DNA of 64,000 nt from an uncultured Pelagibacteraceae bacterium (GCA_902594405.1 CACJMB010000002.1:1-64000), one strand, 5' to 3'; positions 50,091 through 60,233 are shown, numbered from the stretch's first letter. Notes: a model not told the origin generated them from the letters alone. Program-made: numbers and translations.

Positions 50091-51190
50091 TGGAAATTAC
50101 TGTTACAGGTGCCAATGGATTTCTAGCAAAAAATTTAATTTATAGTTTTGTGGAAAATAAAAATTATAAAATTAATAAAATTACACGCAAAACGCCAAAA
50201 AAAAGATTAAAACAATTATTGGAAAGATCTAATTTTATTTTTCATTTTGCAGGTGTAAATAGACCTACAAAATACAAAACATTTAAAAAAGATAATGTAA
50301 ATTTAACAAAATTTATCTGTGATCATTTATCTTATAAAAGATTAAAAACACCAATTGTTTTTAGTTCATCAACGCAAGTAAATAAAAATAATTCTTACGG
50401 AAAATCTAAAAAAGAGTGTGAAAAATTGCTTTTAAATTTAAAAAAAAAAAATAAGAATAAAATTTTTATTTTAAGATTGCCTAATATTTATGGAAAATGG
50501 TCAAAACCTAATTTTAATAGTGTAGTAAGTACTTATTGCTATAATATTTCAAGAAATAAACCTATATACATATCGAGTCCAAAAACAAAAATAGGTTTAC
50601 TTTATATTGATGACTTAATTTTATATTTGAAAAATTTTTTAAAAAAGAAATCAAATATAAAAAATATTTATAAACCTAATTACACTGACATTGTAACTTT
50701 AAAAAATCTTTCTAATATTATATATAGTTTTGAGCTTTCAAGAAATGATAAAATAATTCCCGATATATCAACGAAATTAAATAAAAATCTATATTCCACT
50801 TACATTAGTTATTTGCCAAAAAAAAAAATTACTTATACTTTAACTAACAAAAGTGACTCAAGGGGTTCTTTTGCTGAATTCTTTAGAACTAAAAAAGACG
50901 GTCAATTGTCTTTTTTTGTTGCAAAAAAAGGGAAAATTAGAGGTCATCATTTTCATCATTCAAAAGTAGAAAAGTTTTTGGTCGTAAGTGGATCTGCAAT
51001 CTTTAAAATGTTTGACATCTCAAATAATAAAAAACTTTCTTTTAGATTAAGCGATAAAAAATTAAAAGTAGTTGAAAGCATACCCGGTTACCAGCATTAT
51101 ATTAAAAATATAGGAAATAAAGATTTAATTGTTTTATTGTGGTGCAACGAAATTTTTGATGTTAAGAAACCTGATACTTTTAAAATATGA
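50090..51190 (+). CDS. capF: UDP-2-acetamido-2,6-dideoxy-hexulose reductase/epimerase, CapF-like (SDR + cupin)
   Basis: VTGANGFLAKNLIYSF, HFAGVNRP; C-terminal cupin GQLSFFVAKKGKIRGHHFHHSKVEKFLVVSG. Confidence 0.94.
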   Translation: MEITVTGANGFLAKNLIYSFVENKNYKINKITRKTPKKRLKQLLERSNFIFHFAGVNRPTKYKTFKKDNVNLTKFICDHLSYKRLKTPIVFSSSTQVNKNNSYGKSKKECEKLLLNLKKKNKNKIFILRLPNIYGKWSKPNFNSVVSTYCYNISRNKPIYISSPKTKIGLLYIDDLILYLKNFLKKKSNIKNIYKPNYTDIVTLKNLSNIIYSFELSRNDKIIPDISTKLNKNLYSTYISYLPKKKITYTLTNKSDSRGSFAEFFRTKKDGQLSFFVAKKGKIRGHHFHHSKVEKFLVVSGSAIFKMFDISNNKKLSFRLSDKKLKVVESIPGYQHYIKNIGNKDLIVLLWCNEIFDVKKPDTFKI

Positions 51191-52308
51191 AAAAACTGAA
51201 AATAATTACAATTTTAGGAACAAGACCTGAAATTATTAGGTTGTCTAAACTAATAAACTTGTTAGATAAAAACGTGAAGCATATTCTTATAAACACAGGG
51301 CAAAATTTTAATTACGAATTAAATAAAATATTTTTTAAAGATCTAAATATTAAAGAGCCAAGGTATAATCTATCTTTTGAATCAAATATTTCAACGATTG
51401 AGTCCATTTCAAAAATTTTAACTCAAGTGGAAAAAATATTAATTAAAGAAAAACCAAGTGCAATTATAGTCTTAGGTGATACTAATAGTTGTTTATCTGC
51501 TTATTCAGCGAAAAGATTAAAAATACCAATATTTCACATTGAAGCTGGTAATAGATGTTACGATCAAAGAGTTCCAGAGGAAATTAACAGAAAAATTATT
51601 GATCATATATCTGATATAAATGTAACTTACAGTGAAATAGCTAAAGAAAATTTAATAAGAGAAAATTTACCTCCTGACAGAATTTTTAAAATAGGAACTC
51701 CTTTATATGAGGTATATCAAACTTATAGAAAAAAAATCGAAAATTCTAAAATTCTCCAAAAATTATCATTAAACAAAAATAATTTTTTTTTGGTAAGTGT
51801 TCATAGAGAAGAAAATCTAGATTATGAAAAAAACTTTAAAAAATTTTTAAATTTTTTATCCTATCTTGAAAAAAGAAAATTGGAAAAAATAGTTGTATCA
51901 ACTCATCCAAGAACACTTAAAAAAATAAAAAAAGAGACTATATTTAAATCTAAAAAGATTTTATTTTCAAAACCCTTTGCTTACTCAGATTATTGCCATC
52001 TACAAATAAATTCTAAAATAGTTTTTTCTGACAGTGGATCTATTACAGAAGAGTCAAATATTATGAATTTTGCAGCAGTAAATTTAAGGTACACAAATGA
52101 ACGTCAGGAAGGAATGGTTTATGGAGCAGTTCCAATGATACATTTTAATTTAGATAAAATTGAAAATGTTATTAAACATTTTGAAGAAACTGGACATAAT
52201 AATTTCAAAATTAAAGATTACGAATCACCAGGTTTTTCAAAAATTTTTTATAATATTTTAATAAGCTATATTGATTATGTTAATCAAAAAGTTTGGAAAT
52301 TAGATTAA
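51187..52308 (+). CDS. capG: UDP-N-acetylglucosamine 2-epimerase-like (CapG/WecB)
   Basis: LGTRPEIIRLSKLI, VLGDTNSCLSAY, HIEAGNRCYDQRVPEEINRKIIDHISD, SDSGSITEES. Confidence 0.94.
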   Translation: MKKLKIITILGTRPEIIRLSKLINLLDKNVKHILINTGQNFNYELNKIFFKDLNIKEPRYNLSFESNISTIESISKILTQVEKILIKEKPSAIIVLGDTNSCLSAYSAKRLKIPIFHIEAGNRCYDQRVPEEINRKIIDHISDINVTYSEIAKENLIRENLPPDRIFKIGTPLYEVYQTYRKKIENSKILQKLSLNKNNFFLVSVHREENLDYEKNFKKFLNFLSYLEKRKLEKIVVSTHPRTLKKIKKETIFKSKKILFSKPFAYSDYCHLQINSKIVFSDSGSITEESNIMNFAAVNLRYTNERQEGMVYGAVPMIHFNLDKIENVIKHFEETGHNNFKIKDYESPGFSKIFYNILISYIDYVNQKVWKLD

Positions 52309-52309
52309 T

Positions 52310-53488
52310 TTGAAAATTTTTTTTTTTACACAATATTTTTGGCCAGAAAATTTTAGAATAAATGAACTTGTAAAACATTTTTCTAACAAAAAAAATTTTG
52401 TTCTTACAACTTATCCTAGTTATCCAAAAAAAGTTTTATTTAAAAAAAAAAATAGAAATAATTTTTTTAAACATAATCAAATTTTGAGAGTTCCAAGTAT
52501 TTTAAGAAATGAAAGTAATTTATCAATTTTCTTAAATTACTGTACTTTTTTTCTAAGTTCATCATTTATTGGTTTTTTTAAAATTTTTACTAAAAAATTT
52601 GATATTATTTTTATTTTTTGTCCTTCTCCAATATTAAATGCAATACCTGCAATTATATTTAAAAAAATATTTAAAAAAAAAGCTGTACTTTGGGTATTAG
52701 ATTTATGGCCAGACACAGTTATAGATTTAAAGCTAATAAAAAATAAATTTCTAATTAAAATTTTAAGAGTATTTGTTAACTTTATTTATAATAATAGTGA
52801 TCTAATTTTAGCCCAGTCTAATTCAATTAAAAAAGAAATTAAAAAATATACTAAAACAAAATGTATATATTTTCCCGCATGGTCTGAAGAAGTAATTATC
52901 AAGAATAAAACTAAAAAAATCAAAAAAACAAAAAAAATAAAAATATTATTTGCAGGTAATATAGGAGAGGCACAATCATTTTTAACATTAATAAGATGTG
53001 CAAAATTAATAAAAAATAAAAATTTAGTTAAATGGATTATTGTAGGAGATGGTAGGTGGAAAAATAATTTAATCTATCACATAAAAAAAAATAATTTAGA
53101 AAATGATTTTCAATTAATTGAACATATTCCACTTAAAAAAATTGGAAGTTTTTTAAATAGTGCGGATGGTCTTTATTTAAGTCTGCAAAATAGAAATACT
53201 TTTAAAAAAACTATCCCAGGAAAATTGCAGACTTATATGAAATCTGGAAAACCAATTATTGCATCAATTTCTGGTGAGACTGAACAAATCATAAATAAGT
53301 CAAAGTGTGGTTTTGTTAGTAAAGCAGGGGATTCCAATTCTTTAGCAAAAAATGTTTTAAAATTTTGTAAGATGAAGCAAAAAGATAGGTTGTCTTTAGG
53401 TAAAAATGGAAAAATATTTGCAAATAAATTTTTTGATAAAAAAAATATTCTTAAAAATTTAGAAAAGGAATTTAAAATAATCTTGTAA
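52310..53488 (+). CDS. WbuB-like glycosyltransferase (GT4)
   Basis: FTQYFWPENFRINELVKHF, LLWVLDLWPDTVIDL-like motif, GDGRWKNNL; adjacent to capEFG. Confidence 0.9.
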   Translation: MKIFFFTQYFWPENFRINELVKHFSNKKNFVLTTYPSYPKKVLFKKKNRNNFFKHNQILRVPSILRNESNLSIFLNYCTFFLSSSFIGFFKIFTKKFDIIFIFCPSPILNAIPAIIFKKIFKKKAVLWVLDLWPDTVIDLKLIKNKFLIKILRVFVNFIYNNSDLILAQSNSIKKEIKKYTKTKCIYFPAWSEEVIIKNKTKKIKKTKKIKILFAGNIGEAQSFLTLIRCAKLIKNKNLVKWIIVGDGRWKNNLIYHIKKNNLENDFQLIEHIPLKKIGSFLNSADGLYLSLQNRNTFKKTIPGKLQTYMKSGKPIIASISGETEQIINKSKCGFVSKAGDSNSLAKNVLKFCKMKQKDRLSLGKNGKIFANKFFDKKNILKNLEKEFKIIL

Positions 53489-53572
53489 GTATATTTAAAG
53501 AATATATACAATATTGGACCTATTTCTAAATTATAGAAAATTTTGGTTAAATTAATTATATAAAAAATTTGA

Positions 53573-54835
53573 ATGACAAAATTTTTAGAAAATATATCTT
53601 TTTTTTTAATAATAAGTTTACCTATATTTCTTGTAACTGGTCCATTTTTATCTGATATGTCTGTAATATTAGTAGATATTTTTTTTTTAATAATAATAAT
53701 TAAAGAAAAAAAGTTAACTATTTTAAAAAATAAATATTTTTTTTTTTTAATATTTTTATGGACCTATTTTTCTTTAAGATCATTATTCGTTGATGATATT
53801 TATTTATCATTAAAAAGTTCTTTGTTTCATTTAAGATTCATAATCTTAATTTGGGCAATTTCATTTTTTTTAGATAGAAATAGAAAAATTTTTTTTATTT
53901 TTTCTAAAGTGCTAATTATAACAATTGCAATCGTTTGTTTAGATGCTTTGTTCCAATATTTTTATGGTACAAACGTTCTAGGTTTTAAACAAGAAAACCC
54001 TGATAAGTTAAACGGTTTATTTAATGACGAAGCTGTTTTAGGTAGTTATTTAATAAGATTAACTCCGCTTATTTTTGCAATTTTGTATTACTTTTTAAAT
54101 CCAGAAAAGCACCATTTCCTTTATTTATTTATACTTAGTTTTTTGGGACTAATTATATTTTTGTCTGGATCAAGATCTGCATTATTTCTTTTTATTTTGT
54201 TTAGCTCACTTTTTTTTCTGATTAACATTAAATTAAGAAAGTTAATTTTTATCTATTTTTTTTGTTTATCTTTAATTTTAATTACATTAATGCAATTTAA
54301 CAAAAAAATATCACATTCAGTATATTATAATTTATTTGATCCATTTAGAACTATGTTTTTTGATAATACTAGTTCAGAAAAAAAAGATAATAAAAAATTT
54401 ATATTTACAAAAGTATATGACTCTCATTACAAAACAGCTTTAAATATGTTTTATGATAACAAAATTTTTGGTGTAGGAACTAAAATGTATAGAATACTGT
54501 GTAAAGATAAAAGGTATTACATAAATGAGTTTAGTTGTACCACTCATCCACACAATTTTTATTTTCAACTATTAGCAGAAAATGGTATAATAGGTTTTTT
54601 TGGTATTTTATGTATATTTATATATTCAACATCAATAATACTTAAAAAAATATATATTATTAATTTTAAAGACAAGAATTTTATTAATTATCCCTCTTTA
54701 ATGATTGTAATTGGTATTTTTATAAATTTATGGCCAGTTGTTCCTTCTGGCAATTTATTTAATAATTGGTTATCAATTTTAATTTTTTTTCCAATTGGTT
54801 TTTTAATTTTTTTAGGTAAAAATAAAATAAGGTGA
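53573..54835 (+). CDS. O-antigen ligase (WaaL/RfaL-like)
   Basis: Polytopic; FLSGSRSALFLFILF and TTHPHNFYFQLLAENGIIGFFG motifs. Confidence 0.88.
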   Translation: MTKFLENISFFLIISLPIFLVTGPFLSDMSVILVDIFFLIIIIKEKKLTILKNKYFFFLIFLWTYFSLRSLFVDDIYLSLKSSLFHLRFIILIWAISFFLDRNRKIFFIFSKVLIITIAIVCLDALFQYFYGTNVLGFKQENPDKLNGLFNDEAVLGSYLIRLTPLIFAILYYFLNPEKHHFLYLFILSFLGLIIFLSGSRSALFLFILFSSLFFLINIKLRKLIFIYFFCLSLILITLMQFNKKISHSVYYNLFDPFRTMFFDNTSSEKKDNKKFIFTKVYDSHYKTALNMFYDNKIFGVGTKMYRILCKDKRYYINEFSCTTHPHNFYFQLLAENGIIGFFGILCIFIYSTSIILKKIYIINFKDKNFINYPSLMIVIGIFINLWPVVPSGNLFNNWLSILIFFPIGFLIFLGKNKIR

Positions 54836-55851
54836 TAATAACTTACTTACTATTAATCATTTTAAATATTTTAATTTTAATATTTTTTGAAAAAATAAGT
54901 ATTTTTATAAATGTTTATGATTTTCCAAATAATAGAAAAATTCATAAAATTAAAACCCCACTTTTGGGTGGTTTAATAATAGTAATAAATTTTTTCTTCA
55001 TCTTTTTATCTTTAGAACTGAACATTTTAGATTATACATCAATCGATATTTTTTTTGAGAGTAGAATAAATTATCTAATTTTTTTAATTTCTACTTTAGC
55101 AATTTTTTTAGTAGGGTTCGTTGATGATAAAATTGATATTGGACCAGCTATAAAATTTTTGTTTTTATTAATAATTATCTCTCTCCTAATTTACTATGAT
55201 AATTCAGTATTAATTAATCAACTTAGATTTTCATTTTTAGATCAATCAATCAATCTTGGTCAGTACTCATTTACTTTTACAATATTGTGTTTTTTACTTT
55301 TTTTAAATGCTTGCAATATGTTTGATGGGATAAATATGCAATCATGTATTTATTACTTAATATTTTTAGGTTTTTTATTTAATTATGACTCATTAAACAT
55401 TCTGTTAATTATACTCTTTATTTCCATTATTTTTATATTAGCTTTAAATAGTAGGGGTAAATTGTTTATGGGTGATAGCGGTGTTTTATTGTCTTCATTT
55501 GTTATCGCTTACGTAGTTATAAAATTTTACAATAAAAATATTTTCATAGATGCTGATACAATTTTCATTCTTATGATGGTACCAGGTATTGATATGTTTA
55601 GATTATTTTTGTTAAGACTCTTTAACAAAAAAAATCCATTCTATCCTGACAAAAATCATATACATCATTTATTATTAAATAAATTTAAATTTAAAATTAC
55701 AATACTGATTTTGAGTTTATTAATTTTTTTACCAATTTTTTTTATGCGCCTTGAAATTTCAAGTATATTAATAATTTTAACTTATCTAGTTATATACTCT
55801 TATATTGTTCAAAAATTATCAATTAGAAATGAAGCAGTAAATAAAAAATGA
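54832..55851 (+). CDS. Undecaprenyl-phosphate sugar-1-phosphate transferase (WecA/MraY family)
   Basis: DFPNNRKIHKIKTPLLGGL, VGFVDDKIDIGPAIKFL, NACNMFDGINMQ, LFMGDSGVLL, DKNHIHHLLL. Confidence 0.93.
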   Translation: MIITYLLLIILNILILIFFEKISIFINVYDFPNNRKIHKIKTPLLGGLIIVINFFFIFLSLELNILDYTSIDIFFESRINYLIFLISTLAIFLVGFVDDKIDIGPAIKFLFLLIIISLLIYYDNSVLINQLRFSFLDQSINLGQYSFTFTILCFLLFLNACNMFDGINMQSCIYYLIFLGFLFNYDSLNILLIILFISIIFILALNSRGKLFMGDSGVLLSSFVIAYVVIKFYNKNIFIDADTIFILMMVPGIDMFRLFLLRLFNKKNPFYPDKNHIHHLLLNKFKFKITILILSLLIFLPIFFMRLEISSILIILTYLVIYSYIVQKLSIRNEAVNKK

Positions 55852-57497
55852 TATTTATCGATACAGTCCTATACTTTATTATAACTTCTTTTGGCTTGTG
55901 TTCTTTTATTGGTTTTGGAGCTCTTACAAATAAGTATTTATTTAAAGAAGAATATAACAAAAATGTATTTAATTACTTTTTTATTGGCTTAATCTTTATT
56001 ATTCCATTTTCTGTAATTTATTATTTTTTAGTTGGAAATTACAAAATATTAAACTTCTTAATTATATTTTTGGGCTTTTATTTTTTTTTAAGAAAGATAA
56101 AGATTGATGAGATTAAATTTATATTAATTCTTTCGTTAATTTTTTTTACATGTTTATTAATCTCAAAATCCCACGAAGATTTTACAGTTTATCATTTTCA
56201 GCACATAGTTGAAATTTCTGACTCAAATATAAAATTTGGATTAGCAAATTTGGATACAAGGTATTTTTATTCCTCAATTTTCTCTTTTGTTCAAGCTTTG
56301 TTTAATTTTAATTTTTTTGATTACAATTTAGTTAATATACCCTTGTATTTGATATTTTTGTCCACAATTGGCTTTCTGTATAAACAAATAAACTCTAAAG
56401 AAAATGTTTTCATAAATATTTTTTTTTTACTTATAATAATTTTTAAGTTTAAACGATTTTCTGAATTTGGATATGATTATGTTGGTCAATTTATATTAAT
56501 TTATTTATTTTCTAAATTTATTTATAGAGCAAAAAATATTAATTTTTATTCTTCAAGTAAATTAATACTAATTTTTTCAACCTCAATACTAATCAAAGTA
56601 ACAAACATATATTTTGCACCAATTATTTTGTTTCATTTTTTATTTTTTAAAGAAAAAATTAATATTATTAAATTTATTAAAACCAAACATTTTCTGTATC
56701 CTCAAATTATATTAATTTTAATTTTTTCACTTAACAGTGTATTGAAAACAGGATGTATTAATTACCTAATTAAAGATACTTGCCTATCTAAAACAAAATA
56801 TTCTTGGGTCTTAAATTACGAAGAAATTCAAAACTCCAAAAAAATATCCAAGTATTGGTCTAGAGGCTTTTATCACCAAAAAAATAAAAAACTTAATGAG
56901 CTGGAGTATAATAAAAATTTTAATTGGTTGCCAAACTGGTTGCAAGGCCATTTTTATATTAAAATTTTACCATTTGTTTTAATTTTAATTCTCATTTTTT
57001 TAGTAATCAGAAATTTTATTTTTAAAAATAAAAAAAACATCAAGTCTACAAATCTAAGATTTTTGTTATTTGGTTCTTTTTTATCTGTGTTATTTTGGTT
57101 AATAAATTTTCCACAGTATAGATTTGGCTTTGGAGCGATAGCTATATTTTTATTCATATTTTTTGAGAGTATATTTGGAACAAAGAAAGATTTTATAAAA
57201 AAAAGATATATATATTTTTTGATTATAGGCTTAATTTATTTTAATGTTTCGAATGTATCTAGAATTATCTCAGAAACAAATAGAGATGATATGTATAGGT
57301 TTACAAATTTTCCGTGGTATGCAAAGCCTTTGACAAAACAAATAAATGAAAAAAATAAAAATTTTAGATACTCAAGATCAACTCAAGGTGATAATTTTTG
57401 GAGAACTTGTTTCAACGCTAAGTTAATATGTGTCAATCATAATGATAAAGTTTCATTTAAACAAAATGGAAGAATTATTTACATAAGTAAATTTTAA
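55848..57497 (+). CDS. Polytopic membrane protein of unknown function (GT-C-like)
   Basis: Repeated hydrophobic helices, about 549 aa. Confidence 0.5.
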   Translation: MIFIDTVLYFIITSFGLCSFIGFGALTNKYLFKEEYNKNVFNYFFIGLIFIIPFSVIYYFLVGNYKILNFLIIFLGFYFFLRKIKIDEIKFILILSLIFFTCLLISKSHEDFTVYHFQHIVEISDSNIKFGLANLDTRYFYSSIFSFVQALFNFNFFDYNLVNIPLYLIFLSTIGFLYKQINSKENVFINIFFLLIIIFKFKRFSEFGYDYVGQFILIYLFSKFIYRAKNINFYSSSKLILIFSTSILIKVTNIYFAPIILFHFLFFKEKINIIKFIKTKHFLYPQIILILIFSLNSVLKTGCINYLIKDTCLSKTKYSWVLNYEEIQNSKKISKYWSRGFYHQKNKKLNELEYNKNFNWLPNWLQGHFYIKILPFVLILILIFLVIRNFIFKNKKNIKSTNLRFLLFGSFLSVLFWLINFPQYRFGFGAIAIFLFIFFESIFGTKKDFIKKRYIYFLIIGLIYFNVSNVSRIISETNRDDMYRFTNFPWYAKPLTKQINEKNKNFRYSRSTQGDNFWRTCFNAKLICVNHNDKVSFKQNGRIIYISKF

Positions 57498-58207
57498 TTA
57501 TTATTTTTTTTAAAATCTTTCATTTTTAATTGGATGATTAAAAAAATATTCAAATTTATTGATGGCATTAAAAATGGAAAATAATAATTTTTCACTGTTT
57601 TAAAATAATATCTAATAATTTTCTGTATATTTTGAACAGGAGTCAAATGGTCTCTTGCGTGACTTAAGTCTTTTTCTGCAAAATTTTTCCAACCATAATT
57701 TTTTTTTTGTTTAAAATAGTATAAGTATTGAAGCAATCGCCACATTGAACCAGGATCACATGGTAATGCAATTGATATTAATGAGTTAGGTTTTAAAGAT
57801 GGTAATAATTTTAAAAAATCTTCTTCAAAATTCTTAAAATGTTCAAATGTATGAGATGCGATCAGTCTGGTAAATTTTTTTTTAGGAAGTTTCAAATTTT
57901 TATAATTTATAAATTTAAAATTAATATTTTTATACTTTTTAGATAATTTTTTGAGTTGTGTTTTGTATTTTAAATCGTCCACTATTGTATATTCTTTAAT
58001 ATAGGAAAAATCCATAAAATTAATATGTGGTTTTGCACCACCACCAATTTCAATTATGTGTTTGTTGTAATTGTTATTTATTCTAAGACTTAAAATTTTA
58101 TGATTAAAGTAATAGAGAAATTTTGCCAAGCCAGTATAGTTCGTATTACTATAATTATTTTTTGAATAAATTTTACTACTGATTTTTGCTATTTTATATT
58201 TTTTCAT
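57494..58207 (-). CDS. SAM-dependent methyltransferase
   Basis: HIIEIGGGAKPHINFMDF, RLIASHTFEHFKNFEEDFLKLLPSLKPNSLISIALPCDPG. Confidence 0.82.
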   Translation of the reverse strand: MKKYKIAKISSKIYSKNNYSNTNYTGLAKFLYYFNHKILSLRINNNYNKHIIEIGGGAKPHINFMDFSYIKEYTIVDDLKYKTQLKKLSKKYKNINFKFINYKNLKLPKKKFTRLIASHTFEHFKNFEEDFLKLLPSLKPNSLISIALPCDPGSMWRLLQYLYYFKQKKNYGWKNFAEKDLSHARDHLTPVQNIQKIIRYYFKTVKNYYFPFLMPSINLNIFLIIQLKMKDFKKNNN

Positions 58208-58896
58208 TAATTAAAAAATCTATAATAAAATATTTTGTATAAAGCTATCAATCCGTCTTTAAAACGTATTTTTTTTCCTTCTTCATATGTTCTACCATTA
58301 TAGCTTATTCCAACCTCATAAAATTTTAATTTCTGTTTCGCAAGTTTCATTGTAATCTCAATTTCAATTGCAAAAGTTTTTTCAGAAAGATTTAAAGATT
58401 TAAAAATGCCAGTTTTGACTAATTTATAACCTGTTTCAACATCAGAAAAATTAATATTTGTAAGAATACTTACCAAAAGACTTAAAACAAAATTTGCAAA
58501 TCTATTTTTAAAATATAATATTCGTTTTGCACCACTTCCTTGAAATCTAGAACCAAAAACGACGTCTGCTCCTAAATTTTTGGCTGGTAAAAATAACTGA
58601 TTGTAATCTTTTGGATCGTATTCTAAATCGGCATCTTGGATCAATATGAATTCACCGCTTACATTATCTAAAGAATTAATAATTGCGGATCCTTTACCTT
58701 TATTAACTTTGTTTTCTATAAGTTTGTCATACAAGTGTGTATTTTCTTTTAAAAGTGTTAATGTATTATCGGTAGATGCATCATCACTTATGATGATTTC
58801 TAAATCATGATTTTTTTTTTGATTGTTAACTCTCTTAAGTATATCCAGGATATATCTTTCCTCATTAAAAACTGGTATTATTATTGATATTTTCAT
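58207..58896 (-). CDS. DPMS-like glycosyltransferase family 2
   Basis: ISIIIPVFNEERYILDILKRV, DDASTDNT, NKGKGSAIINSL, IQDADLEYDPKDY. Confidence 0.94.
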   Translation of the reverse strand: MKISIIIPVFNEERYILDILKRVNNQKKNHDLEIIISDDASTDNTLTLLKENTHLYDKLIENKVNKGKGSAIINSLDNVSGEFILIQDADLEYDPKDYNQLFLPAKNLGADVVFGSRFQGSGAKRILYFKNRFANFVLSLLVSILTNINFSDVETGYKLVKTGIFKSLNLSEKTFAIEIEITMKLAKQKLKFYEVGISYNGRTYEEGKKIRFKDGLIALYKIFYYRFFN

Positions 58897-58929
58897 TGTT
58901 ATCTTAATAGATTATTTAGAAATTTATAC

Positions 58930-58958
58930 TTTACAATAAAGAATTGTATATCTATAAG
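58930..58958 (+). promoter_or_regulatory. Candidate sigma70-type promoter for the 5S rRNA gene (TTTACA-N17-TATAAG)
   Basis: TTTACA at 58930-58935, 17-nt spacer, TATAAG at 58953-58958, just upstream of the 5S 5' end. Confidence 0.55.
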
Positions 58959-58961
58959 TCA

Positions 58962-59080
58962 TTGCCTGGTAATTATTGCGAAAGGGCAATACCCGATCCC
59001 ATTCCGAACTCGGAAGTCAAGCCTTTCTGCGCCGATGGTACTTTGTCTTAAGACATGGAAGAGTAGGACGTTGCCAGGCT
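58962..59080 (+). rRNA. rrf: 5S ribosomal RNA
   Basis: GCCTGG...CCAGGC closing helix with CCCGATCCCATTCCGAACTCGGAAGTCAAGCC core and GGTACTTTGTCTTAAGACATGGAAGAGTAGG. Confidence 0.96.
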
Positions 59081-59088
59081 AAATCTTG

Positions 59089-59982
59089 ATGAAAAATATC
59101 ATTGTAATAACAGGTGGAGCAGGCTTTGTAGGTTCTAATTTAATTTCATTTCTTTTAAAAAAAACAAATAAAAAATTAATAAGTTTAGACAATTATTCTT
59201 CTGGAAGTAAAAAAAATCATATTCAAAATGCAAGGGTTAAATATTTAACTGGTCATACTAAAAATATAAAAGCAATTTTAAATAAATATAAAAAAAATAT
59301 TCATACAGTATTTCACTTTGGTGAATTTGCTAGAATATTTCAAAGTTTTAAAGAATTTGATAAATGCTATGAATCAAACTCCATAGGAACAAAAGAAGTT
59401 TTTAAGTTTTGTCTAGATAATAAAATTAAAATAATTTATTCAGCTACATCTGCAAGTTTAGGAAATTTAGGAAAAGATAAAAATCTATCTCCATACGCAT
59501 TTACAAAATCAAAAAATCTAGAATTATTAGAAAATTTAAAAAGTTGGTTTAAATTTAAATTTGAAATAATTTATTTTTATAATGTTTATGGACCAAAACA
59601 AATCAAAACAGGCAATATGGCAACAGTTATTGGCATTTTTGAAAATCAATATAAAAATAAAATTCCTTTAACTATTGTTAAGCCTGGTTCACAATCGAGA
59701 AAATTCACCCATATAACTGATACAATAGAAGTTTGCTATGAAGCTTGGAAAAAAAATAAATGCACCCACTACAGTATTTCACACAAAAAATCATATTCAA
59801 TTTTAGAAACAGCTAAAATGTTTAAGACTAAAATTAGATATGTAAAAGCCAGACCTGGAGAAAGATATTCATCTTCATTGGTCAAAATATCACTAAATAA
59901 CAAGATAATTCAAAGATTTGGAAAAATAAATTTGAAAGATTACATTTCTTCGTTTATTAAGGGAAAAAATTATGAAAATTAA
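59089..59982 (+). CDS. NAD-dependent epimerase/dehydratase (GalE-like SDR)
   Basis: [44 protein letters not shown] (YxxxK); ATG at 59089 preferred over TTG at 59086. Confidence 0.9.
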   Translation: MKNIIVITGGAGFVGSNLISFLLKKTNKKLISLDNYSSGSKKNHIQNARVKYLTGHTKNIKAILNKYKKNIHTVFHFGEFARIFQSFKEFDKCYESNSIGTKEVFKFCLDNKIKIIYSATSASLGNLGKDKNLSPYAFTKSKNLELLENLKSWFKFKFEIIYFYNVYGPKQIKTGNMATVIGIFENQYKNKIPLTIVKPGSQSRKFTHITDTIEVCYEAWKKNKCTHYSISHKKSYSILETAKMFKTKIRYVKARPGERYSSSLVKISLNNKIIQRFGKINLKDYISSFIKGKNYEN

Positions 59983-60097
59983 AAGTTCACTTAAATCAAT
60001 AAAAAAGCGCGACCTTAATTCTAAACTTGTAAGAAGAAGAGGTAGGGTTTACGTTATTAATAAAACCAACCCTAAGTTTAAAGCAAGACAGAAGTAG
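59972..60097 (+). CDS. rpmJ: 50S ribosomal protein L36
   Basis: Translation [41 protein letters not shown]; not in the supplied ORF track. Confidence 0.94.
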   Translation: MKIKSSLKSIKKRDLNSKLVRRRGRVYVINKTNPKFKARQK

Positions 60098-60102
60098 TTT
60101 TT

Positions 60103-60213
60103 ATGGATAATGAAAACCATAAAACGACTTGGAATAATTTTACAAAATTTGTTTTGTGGGGAACTGTCGCAGTAATCTTAGTTTTAGTTTTAATGGCAAT
60201 ATTTCTTTTATAA
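60103..60213 (+). CDS. aa3-type cytochrome c oxidase subunit IV-like small membrane protein
   Basis: Translation MDNENHKTTWNNFTKFVLWGTVAVILVLVLMAIFLL*; fits the bacterial COX subunit IV family pattern; not in ORF track. Confidence 0.75.
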   Translation: MDNENHKTTWNNFTKFVLWGTVAVILVLVLMAIFLL

Positions 60214-60233
60214 TATCTTAACTTATTTTTATT

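Noticed and set aside
53233-53511. 92-aa minus-strand ORF
   Set aside because: Antisense to the WbuB-like glycosyltransferase; no motif.
1-58900. CRISPR-like or tandem repeats
   Set aside because: Repeated-looking poly-A/T and AAAAATT tracts reflect extreme AT content and Lys/Asn/Ile codons; no regular repeat-spacer pattern seen.
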